Shown here: piece after piece, positions 6,551 to 12,336 of the stretch
How positions within the stretch are numbered: position 1 is the first letter of the stretch
Layout: each line of letters begins with the position of its first letter
Assembly: GCA_015655485.1 (NCBI GenBank)
Contig: JAATEZ010000199.1
Coordinates: 1 to 12,336 of the forward strand
Origin: Lactobacillales bacterium
GTDB lineage: Bacteria > Bacillota > Bacilli > Lactobacillales > Vagococcaceae
DNA length: 12,336 nt
Reading direction: 5' to 3'
Notes under the pieces: model-generated
Told to the model about the DNA's origin: nothing
Database searches by the model: none
Seen by the model: only the letters and a program-made list of their open reading frames with translations
Translations under genes and position numbers: made by a program

Positions 6551-7290
6551 CAAACTTCGGCTCCTTTTTCTTTCGTCAAAGCAACATAAATCTCATCTAA
6601 AGACGAATCAGGCAACGAAAATTCCTCTTGCAGATCCAAAATCGAACCTTGTGCACGGATCAGGCCCTCATGCAGTACCACGAAACGATCGCAATATTTT
6701 TCTGCCGTCGCCAAAATATGCGTAGACATCAAAATGGCAGCTCCTTGGTTCCGCATCTCGTCCATCAGCTCTAACAGGGCATTGATCGCCAGCGGGTCTA
6801 AACCTAAAAAGGGTTCATCAATAATATACAGACTGGGCTCTATCAAAAAAGCACACAAAACCATGACCTTTTGCTTCATCCCTTTAGAGAAATTGGCAGG
6901 AAACCAGTCCAATTTATTTTCCAGCCGAAAAGTTTCTAATAATTTCTGTGCCCGTTTAAAAGCAATATCTAAAGGAATATCATAAGCCATTGCCGTCACT
7001 TCGATATGCTCTTTCAAAGTCAATTCTTCATATAATGCTGGTGTTTCTGGAATAAACCCGATTTTTTTACGATAGCTTTCAGGGTGTTCCTTCAATGTTT
7101 CCCCATCTATTTCGATCGTTCCCAATCGAGGTGTCAGAAGTCCCATAATATTTTTGATCGTCGTGCTTTTACCTGCACCGTTCAGCCCGATCAGGCCGAC
7201 CATTTCCCCTTGTTTGACTTCAAAACTAATATCTTTAAGCACAGGGATAGGCCCGTAGCCTCCTGTTACATTCTTTATCGATAAACTCAT
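6550..7290 (-). CDS. ecsA: ABC transporter ATP-binding protein EcsA
   Basis: The 246-residue protein carries a complete ATPase domain: Walker A GLNGAGKST at 35-43, a Q-loop region PETPALYEEL with Glu in place of the usual Gln (81-90), signature NFSKGMKQK at 133-141, Walker B LYIIDEP at 154-160, D-loop GLDP, and H-loop histidine 191 in STHIL. It pairs with the EcsB permease encoded next, with translational coupling by a one-base overlap. The start is the ATG at 7290 (MSLSIKN), with GGAGGAAAATATA in front. An ATG at 7308 lies above that binding site and is rejected. It is transcribed divergently from hit, from the extended -10 at 7323-7331. Confidence 0.95.
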   Translation of the reverse strand: MSLSIKNVTGGYGPIPVLKDISFEVKQGEMVGLIGLNGAGKSTTIKNIMGLLTPRLGTIEIDGETLKEHPESYRKKIGFIPETPALYEELTLKEHIEVTAMAYDIPLDIAFKRAQKLLETFRLENKLDWFPANFSKGMKQKVMVLCAFLIEPSLYIIDEPFLGLDPLAINALLELMDEMRNQGAAILMSTHILATAEKYCDRFVVLHEGLIRAQGSILDLQEEFSLPDSSLDEIYVALTKEKGAEV

Positions 7291-7322
7291 TATATTTTCC
7301 TCCAACATGAATAAGTAGATTT

Positions 7323-7331
7323 ATTATACCA
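7323..7331 (-). promoter_or_regulatory. Extended -10 promoter of ecsAB
   Basis: TGGTATAAT on the minus strand is a perfect extended -10, 33 bp above the ecsA ATG. The -35 is weak; TTGTTA 19 bp upstream is the best match. Confidence 0.6.
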
Positions 7332-7382
7332 TAGAACAATTTCATGATAACAATAGTTTTCTTTTCTTTGATCTAAGTTTTG

Positions 7383-7391
7383 TGGTAAAGT
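7383..7391 (+). promoter_or_regulatory. Possible extended -10 promoter of hit-ytxH
   Basis: TGGTAAAGT on the plus strand lies 55 bp ahead of the hit ATG with no clear -35. It is the best candidate in the 156-bp gap between the divergent ecsA and hit genes. Confidence 0.35.
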
Positions 7392-7446
7392 AAAGAAAAC
7401 AACTGACGCAATAAGCATCGGAAAATTTTCAGAAAGAAGGATAACG

Positions 7447-7875
7447 ATGGAAAATTGTATTTTTTGTAAAATAGCCGCAAAAGAGATCCCGAGTTACAAA
7501 GTATATGAAGATGATGTGGTTTATGCCTTTTTAGATTTATCCCAAGTAACTAAAGGACATACTTTAGTCATTCCCAAAAAACACATAACAGATATTTTTG
7601 CGTATGAAGATAAGTTGGCTGCAGAAGTCTTCGCACGGATCCCCAAAATTGCCCGAGCTCTAGAAAAAGCTTTTCCGGACATGTTGGGATTAAATATCTT
7701 GAACAACAATAAAGAATTAGCCTACCAATCTGTTTTTCATTCTCATATCCATTTGATTCCGCGCTATAGCAAAAAAGATGATTTTTCGATTCATTTTGGT
7801 GACCATAGCAAAAAAAATTCTGCAGCTGAGCTGACGGAAATCGCTCAAAAAATCGAAGAAAATATGGAAGGATAA
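7447..7875 (+). CDS. hit: HIT-family nucleotide hydrolase/transferase
   Basis: This 142-residue protein is full length for a bacterial Hit/HinT-like member. It has the histidine triad HSHIHLIP at 98-105, with His100 as the expected nucleophile position in HxHxHxx, a preceding NNNKELAYQSVFH segment typical of the nucleotide pocket, and an N-terminal CIFCKI (Cys4, Cys7) as in zinc-carrying relatives. HIT proteins cleave or transfer nucleoside monophosphates from AMP-lysine-like or dinucleoside substrates in the cytoplasm. The physiological substrate here is unknown. The ATG has AGAAGG seven bases upstream. The stop is seven bases before ytxH, so the two genes form an operon. Confidence 0.95.
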   Translation: MENCIFCKIAAKEIPSYKVYEDDVVYAFLDLSQVTKGHTLVIPKKHITDIFAYEDKLAAEVFARIPKIARALEKAFPDMLGLNILNNNKELAYQSVFHSHIHLIPRYSKKDDFSIHFGDHSKKNSAAELTEIAQKIEENMEG

Positions 7876-7882
7876 GATAATT

Positions 7883-8203
7883 ATGAAAGGTTTTTTAAAA
7901 GGATTATTGTTTGGTTCGCTTGTCGGCGGCACTGCCGGTTTATTTTTTGCTCCAAGGAGCGGCAATGAAACCCGCAAAAAATTAAAGAAAGAAATAGATG
8001 AAGCAGCTGAATTGAACGAGGCCTTAGATGAAAGTTTAAAAAACTTTCAAGAATCCTTGACTGCTGTCAAACAAACGGCTGAGGAACTGCTCGTTCCCTT
8101 TCTTGACGAGACCGACAAAGCGGTTCGCGACTTCCAATTCCAAGCCGAACCCCGAATCAAACAAATTGAACAACAAATAGAAAAGCTGAACCAGTCGTTT
8201 TAG
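7883..8203 (+). CDS. ytxH: YtxH-domain small membrane-anchored protein
   Basis: The 106-residue protein begins with the characteristic YtxH stretch: a single hydrophobic segment with glycines (FLKGLLFGSLVGGTAGLFFAP), followed by RSGNETRKKLK and a long charged, coiled-coil-like helix. Its role is not established; family members are linked to general stress and cell-surface physiology. Its ribosome binding site (GGAAGGA) lies within the last codons of hit, and the gap is 7 bp. The last residues, KLNQSF, and the TAG stop are encoded by the start of a 36-bp sequence (8180-8215) that is repeated exactly at 8305-8340 and related to the repeat array at 4147-4420. The C-terminal tail therefore overlaps the repeat element. 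A strong terminator follows at 8338-8384. Confidence 0.88.
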   Translation: MKGFLKGLLFGSLVGGTAGLFFAPRSGNETRKKLKKEIDEAAELNEALDESLKNFQESLTAVKQTAEELLVPFLDETDKAVRDFQFQAEPRIKQIEQQIEKLNQSF

Positions 8204-8340
8204 ACTTTGAACAAATAGCTCAAGAAAAAATTTAGCGATGGTTTCTATCGCAAAACTTTTCTTGAGCTATTGCCAAAAAAGTCTGACTTGTGAAGCCAGA
8301 CTCAGAAAAGCTGAACCAGTCGTTTTAGACTTTGAACAAA
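8180..8340 (-). repeat. Inverted copy of the structured intergenic repeat, overlapping the ytxH 3' end
   Basis: One 125-bp unit (8180-8304) is followed by an exact second copy of its first 36 bp (8305-8340). Read on the minus strand it is the same element as the array at 4147-4420: TAGCGATGGTTTCTATCGC, GTCTGACTTGTGAAGCCAGA and CAGAAAAGCTGAAC blocks are shared in the same order. Here the outer arms form a perfect 15-bp inverted repeat (AATAGCTCAAGAAAA at 8214-8228 and its complement at 8257-8271) around an inner GCGAT/ATCGC hairpin. A second hairpin (8280-8302) followed by T-run reads on the minus strand, into ytxH in antisense. The end motif has AACCAGTCGTT instead of AACGAGTCGTT. Confidence 0.9.
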
Positions 8341-8384
8341 AGAGAGCGGCTAGTTTTTTATCTATGAACTAGCCGCTCTCTTTT
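8338..8384 (+). terminator. Strong bidirectional terminator between ytxH and yhaM
   Basis: AGAGAGCGGCTAGTT (8341-8355) and its exact complement (8367-8381) form a 15-bp stem, extended by flanking A/T pairs, with an 11-base loop. T-runs follow on both strands. It ends five bases from the yhaM stop, so it serves both convergent operons. Confidence 0.9.
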
Positions 8385-8389
8385 TGATT

Positions 8390-9337
8390 TCATTTATTTT
8401 CCTTTGGCAAATAAAAACTGCGGTTATCCATTCCAAAGATCCGTTCCGTAAATTCACCTGGCTGAACCAATCTTAAAGAACTCAGCATCATTTGCATCGA
8501 AGCATCCATGTTGTCGATTTGATGTAATATTTCAGCTTCCATAATTCGCGGCCGCACTGGAGAACCATATTCTAGCTCACCATGATGCGCTAAAACCATG
8601 TGTTTCAATACGACAATATCTTCATCGGTATCATTGATTTTTAAAGCGATACAGGCTTTAGTTATTTCCTCATCCACCAAAACCAAGTGACCAACTAAAT
8701 TTCCGACTAAGGTATATTCTGTCGACATCGGCCCGGAGAGCTCAATCACTTTACCTAGATCATGTAAAATAATTCCTGCATACAACAACGAATGATTGAC
8801 TTCAGGATATTCTTTGACGATCGCTTTACCTATATGCAGCATCGTTACCGTATGAAAAGCTAGCCCGCCGGCAAAAGCATGATGATTCCGTTTAGCCGCA
8901 GGATACTCAAAAAAAGCTTTTTGATGTGTAGTCAATAAGTGGCGTACGATCCTTTGCCAGTGAGCATTGGTGATTTCAAAAAGAGTCTGGTTGATCTCAT
9001 CCACCATCGCATCTGTTTTTACCGGTGCCCGTTCCATATATAGACTAGGCTGGTCAGGTTCATTTTCATGCGCGACTCTCAAATTAGTGATCTTTACTTG
9101 CGGATTCCCTTGATAATTTTCTCGCTTGCCGCCTAAGAAAACCACCACTCCAGCCTGAAAACGCTGGATTTCTTTTTCAGAAGCATCCCAGTATTTCCCG
9201 TCGATCGTTCCTGAAGTATCCTGAAAAGTAAAAGCAATAAACTTTTTGCCATTTTTTGCAGTGCGTACATCGGCATTTTTAACAAGTACAAACATCTCAA
9301 ACACTTCATCTACGGTCAATTCTCTTAATTTTTTCAT
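8390..9337 (-). CDS. yhaM: 3'-5' exoribonuclease YhaM (OB-fold plus HD domain)
   Basis: The 315-residue product matches the usual length of YhaM (about 314). Residues 15-90 form an OB-fold nucleic-acid-binding domain (KKFIAFTFQDTSGTIDGKYW). Residues 150-260 form an HD metal-dependent phosphohydrolase domain: HHAFAGGLAFHT, the LHDLGKV HD pair at 192-193, and LAHHGELEYGSP. In Firmicutes this enzyme trims RNA 3' ends, often removing a few bases after terminators, and also degrades single-stranded DNA in vitro. The start is the ATG at 9337 behind GAAGGAG. A GTG at 9352 lies over that site and is rejected. It overlaps the end of yhaN by 32 bp, so yhaO-yhaN-yhaM is one operon. Confidence 0.95.
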   Translation of the reverse strand: MKKLRELTVDEVFEMFVLVKNADVRTAKNGKKFIAFTFQDTSGTIDGKYWDASEKEIQRFQAGVVVFLGGKRENYQGNPQVKITNLRVAHENEPDQPSLYMERAPVKTDAMVDEINQTLFEITNAHWQRIVRHLLTTHQKAFFEYPAAKRNHHAFAGGLAFHTVTMLHIGKAIVKEYPEVNHSLLYAGIILHDLGKVIELSGPMSTEYTLVGNLVGHLVLVDEEITKACIALKINDTDEDIVVLKHMVLAHHGELEYGSPVRPRIMEAEILHQIDNMDASMQMMLSSLRLVQPGEFTERIFGMDNRSFYLPKENK

Positions 9338-12095
9338 CCTCGGCTCCTTCACTTATGTTTATTATTTCTTGACGATTCTCTTTAAAATACGCTAATAGCT
9401 CCTGATCTGACGAAAAATAAATCACTTGATTGTCATAGCTGATTTCTTTTAGAATTTCAAACAGCTGGATTTTCCGATTTTTATCGTAATGCAGCCATCC
9501 ATCATCTATTATAACAGGAGATAGCCTATTATGGCGATGAAGCCAAATAAATCCAAGTCTTAAAGCCATGTATAATTGATCTTTTGTCCCTGTAGAAAGC
9601 TCTCCCAGTGGATAAAATACTTGATTTTCTCTAAGGAGACCCAATCTGTTCTTTTGAAAAACGATTTGAATAGCCGGCTGCTCCGTTATTTTAGCAAGGT
9701 AGCCGGCTGCTTTTTGTAAAACACTAGGTAATTGCTGCTGCGATAAAGCTTCTAGTGCCTCCAGAATCAGCTGACTTTCTAATTTATTTTCGATCCATTT
9801 ATCGGTCAAATTTTTGATTTGACTTTCTAATTGAGCCCTGCTCTGATAAAGTTCATCCAGTGAGCCATCTTTTTCCATCCATTCGATCTGGTAAGCTGTT
9901 TTCTGTTGTTGTTCGCTTAATCCTTGTTTTTTTCTATCATACTCCGCAGCCTTTTTTTCTCTCGATTCTAAATCACTGACTATTTCTTCCCGAGAGCGAT
10001 TTTCTCCTTCGCTAAAAATCTGTGCCAGCAACTGATCTAGTTCTTCTGCCCGTTGTTTCTTTTTTTCTAACTGAGTTTGTGATTTTAGTAAACTCGGTAT
10101 CTTGCTTAGATCCTGGACATCAAAATGTTTTAAGATATCCTGATGCTTATCCACTAAGTCTGCATATTGCTGCTGAGCCTCCAACAAAGAAACGCGATAG
10201 TGCTCAACCTTATTTATTAAAGAACGATTTCTTTGTTTCTCAAGTTCCATTTCTTTAGTAAAAGCAGCAACTTGCTCAAATTTTTCAGAAAGGGATTTAT
10301 CACTTAACAAATCAGCTAAGTCTAATGCAGAAAAACGCTGATCGATTTTCTGTAAAATTTCTTGATTCTGTTCATATTCTATTGCCATCTGATCTATGTC
10401 TGACAATAATTGCTGACAATATTCCATGTCTTTAAAGCTTTGAAGCCATTCAGTCACTGAACGAATCAACGGATAATGATTACTCCTGCCGATTTCCTGC
10501 TGGATTTGAATATTCACAGCAAGACTTTGCTGATAACTCTGCTCTTTTGTCAATAAATTTTCTTGTTCCAGACTTAATTCGTCTAGATGGTAATACAACT
10601 GCTGCCACTCAGCCTTATCCAGTTGAGCCGCCCCGCGTTTCTTCCGGTCCTGCCTAAAAAAATAAAAATAACCGCCCAAAATAAGCAAACTGATACTGAT
10701 CAGAAGAACCATAAAATGGGTAGGACCGGATAATAAGAAGGAACCGACAACGCCGATGATCCCTGTCCCGATAATCAATAAAGAAAACGGACCTGTGTCT
10801 TTCACAGTGGTGCGTTTAAACAGACCGGTATTTGCTGCCCCGTCAGTCAGTTCAAGTTTTTCTTCTATAAATGAAATTTGCTGCTCTATCTGCTTTTTTT
10901 CTGAAGCAATGTTCTTTTGCAAAAGATGATTCTGTTCTAACTCCATTTTAGCTTTCAGTACCATTCGTTCTGTTTCTTGAAGCTTTAATACCTGCTCTTT
11001 TGAAGGTAAGTCAGGTCGATCGACAGGATCCCATCCATGGAACTCTGTTAATTCCTGTACTTTTGCTTTTTTTTCCAAAGAATTTTTTTCTAACCAGCGA
11101 ATCGTTTCATTATGTTTTTCCATGACTGCTTTTTGAGAAAGGATCTCCTGAATCAGAGGCTCTTTTTCAAGATAAGATTCAAGTGAATCCTTTTGATCCG
11201 TTTGACTTGACTGGCTTTGATCAAGCTTCGTCAGACGTTCTGAAAGGATTTGAGATCTGTGAAAAATATCAGACAATAGCTGTTTTTCGGCCGCAGACAT
11301 TTTCAATTCGTTTTCCCGCCGCAACTCCTGTTTAAGCTGCTGATATTCCTGATAGAGTGACCAATAATTCAGCTGCTGATCCAGCAAACGTATTTGAAAA
11401 TCATTTTTCTTAGCTTTCACTGTCAACTTTTCCCGTTCTTTAGCTAAATTTTCAATCGTCGCTGCCTTTTCTTGATAACTGGCTTCTTCTTGCTCTTTTT
11501 CTTTGATTTTCAGCAAAAGCTCCCGATAATTTTTCAGCCATTGATTCAGCTGCGGGAAACGTCCTGTCGGCTTATAAATTTCCTGATTAGATTTGTCCAG
11601 AATGGTTTTGATGGATAACAGCTGCTGGCTTCCAGCAACGCCGATAGCCAACAATAACTGCTGCAAATGTTCTTCATTCAGTTGACTGATTTGCAAAAGT
11701 TGTTCTTGTTGAAAAGTAAAAATCTCTTGAAATAACATTTTGTTTAGCGGTGCTAATAATTCTTGCAGCTCAGCTTCGGCTCCCACTCGACCATCCGCAA
11801 AAAGGACTGAAACTTCGGTACCGGCCTTTGAACGGCTCCGTTTTACTAGAACCTGTTCTTTTGAAGTCATTTCAAGAAGCAGGCTGCCTCCATAAAAAGT
11901 TCCGCTATGCGGCGCATAATCTGATTTTTGCCCTCTTTTTTGAGGAAATCCAAACAAGATTCCCAGGATAAATTGATAAATAGTCGATTTTCCTGCCTCA
12001 TTGTCACCAAAAAATAATAGATGCTGGCTAGTTAATTGAAAAGATTTTTGTTGCCATTTACCAAAACCATCGATATTGATTTCTTTGATTTGCAT
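9306..12095 (-). CDS. yhaN: SbcC/Rad50-like AAA ATPase YhaN
   Basis: This 929-residue SMC-like ATPase (ATG at 12095) has an N-terminal Walker A (GDNEAGKST, 30-38) and, at the far C-terminus, an ABC-type signature LSTGTKDQ (about 833-840) and Walker B VIIDDG (about 861-866), separated by long Gln/Glu/Lys-rich coiled coils. Roughly mid-protein (about 436-480) are two adjacent hydrophobic segments (LLIIGTGIIGVVGSFLL, then FMVLLISISLLILGGYFYFF) followed by RQDRKKRG, a likely membrane hairpin. With the YhaO nuclease it forms an SbcCD-like pair proposed to act in DNA repair. The ATG is 11 bases after GAAAGG. A TTG at 12101, which overlaps the yhaO stop, is the alternative start. The Walker B ends in Asp-Asp rather than Asp-Glu. 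Confidence 0.93.
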   Translation of the reverse strand: MQIKEINIDGFGKWQQKSFQLTSQHLLFFGDNEAGKSTIYQFILGILFGFPQKRGQKSDYAPHSGTFYGGSLLLEMTSKEQVLVKRSRSKAGTEVSVLFADGRVGAEAELQELLAPLNKMLFQEIFTFQQEQLLQISQLNEEHLQQLLLAIGVAGSQQLLSIKTILDKSNQEIYKPTGRFPQLNQWLKNYRELLLKIKEKEQEEASYQEKAATIENLAKEREKLTVKAKKNDFQIRLLDQQLNYWSLYQEYQQLKQELRRENELKMSAAEKQLLSDIFHRSQILSERLTKLDQSQSSQTDQKDSLESYLEKEPLIQEILSQKAVMEKHNETIRWLEKNSLEKKAKVQELTEFHGWDPVDRPDLPSKEQVLKLQETERMVLKAKMELEQNHLLQKNIASEKKQIEQQISFIEEKLELTDGAANTGLFKRTTVKDTGPFSLLIIGTGIIGVVGSFLLSGPTHFMVLLISISLLILGGYFYFFRQDRKKRGAAQLDKAEWQQLYYHLDELSLEQENLLTKEQSYQQSLAVNIQIQQEIGRSNHYPLIRSVTEWLQSFKDMEYCQQLLSDIDQMAIEYEQNQEILQKIDQRFSALDLADLLSDKSLSEKFEQVAAFTKEMELEKQRNRSLINKVEHYRVSLLEAQQQYADLVDKHQDILKHFDVQDLSKIPSLLKSQTQLEKKKQRAEELDQLLAQIFSEGENRSREEIVSDLESREKKAAEYDRKKQGLSEQQQKTAYQIEWMEKDGSLDELYQSRAQLESQIKNLTDKWIENKLESQLILEALEALSQQQLPSVLQKAAGYLAKITEQPAIQIVFQKNRLGLLRENQVFYPLGELSTGTKDQLYMALRLGFIWLHRHNRLSPVIIDDGWLHYDKNRKIQLFEILKEISYDNQVIYFSSDQELLAYFKENRQEIINISEGAEDEKIKRIDRR

Positions 12096-12097
12096 GA

Positions 12098-12336
12098 TCA
12101 AGTCAGCCTTTCGTTCATTTTTTGCACCAATTCAATTTTCGCCTGCTCTATCAGGCTGGTTCTTTCAGCCTGAGTTTCCGGCAACATAGCATACAATAAT
12201 GGTTGACTGTATAATTCTTTAGTTAATTCCTTAAATTCAGCGTCCTCTCGATACTGAATCCCTAACTTAGTCAATAACTCCTCAGAAAAACCAAACGGCA
12301 AAATGAAGGACTCTGTTTTTTGATTGATCAAAAAAT
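12098..12336 (-). CDS. yhaO: C-terminal end of YhaO-like SbcD-type nuclease (partial)
   Basis: Only the last 79 codons are inside the window. The frame stays open to the right edge and no true start is present. The visible part contains no catalytic motif. The assignment as YhaO (metallophosphoesterase exonuclease partner of YhaN) rests mainly on position: its TGA lies directly above the yhaN start with translational coupling, and yhaO-yhaN-yhaM is the conserved order. The Leu/Glu-rich C-terminus (EELLTKLG, LIEQAKIELVQKMNERL) fits the helical tail of YhaO. Confidence 0.75.
   Translation of the reverse strand, partial: FLINQKTESFILPFGFSEELLTKLGIQYREDAEFKELTKELYSQPLLYAMLPETQAERTSLIEQAKIELVQKMNERLT

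Noticed and set aside
9306..12336. yhaO-yhaN-yhaM as a defence or novel nuclease system
   Set aside because: This is a widely conserved Firmicutes housekeeping operon in its usual order, with no defence genes or mobile elements next to it.

Overview
The window is AT-rich, low-GC Gram-positive (Firmicutes) chromosome. Strong GGAGG-type ribosome binding sites, several TTG starts, a CcpA-type cre site, and a trmB / ytmP-type kinase / ecsB-ecsA / hit / ytxH / yhaM-yhaN-yhaO neighbourhood all point to Lactobacillales, most likely Enterococcaceae. The species is an inference from gene content and order; no rRNA or other marker gene is present. Most of the window is housekeeping chromosome. The left 3 kb looks like an accessory, partly decayed segment.

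Left region (1-3275). A sugar ABC transporter substrate-binding lipoprotein gene on the minus strand is cut by one in-frame TAA. It is transcribed divergently from a plus-strand regulator with a GntR-type winged helix and a LacI-type sugar-sensing domain. The 188-bp gap between them holds two good promoters back to back, a full-consensus cre site lying on the -35 box of the transporter promoter, and two near-identical short boxes, one over each -10. Together this looks like a locally regulated, catabolite-repressed sugar uptake locus that has lost its binding protein. Downstream of the regulator is the decayed front half of a cyclophilin-type prolyl isomerase gene, with a frameshift inside a recognisable cyclophilin motif.

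Core region (3276-9337). On the minus strand are trmB (tRNA m7G46 methyltransferase) and an aminoglycoside-phosphotransferase-fold kinase (YtmP-like), then the ecsA-ecsB ABC transporter operon. Divergent from ecsAB is the plus-strand hit-ytxH pair. It converges on the minus-strand yhaO-yhaN-yhaM operon, with a strong bidirectional terminator between ytxH and yhaM. The yhaO gene runs off the right edge.

The most unusual content is a structured, non-coding repeat of about 124-125 bp. It occurs as two tandem units plus a partial one between trmB and ytmP (4147-4420), and again in opposite orientation after ytxH (8180-8340). In both places it starts at the stop codon of the preceding gene, in the same orientation relative to that gene, and carries hairpins followed by T-runs that face back into the gene in antisense. 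The two loci form an inverted pair around ytmP-ecsBA-hit-ytxH. I found no convincing new multi-gene system. The repeat family is the best candidate for something undescribed.
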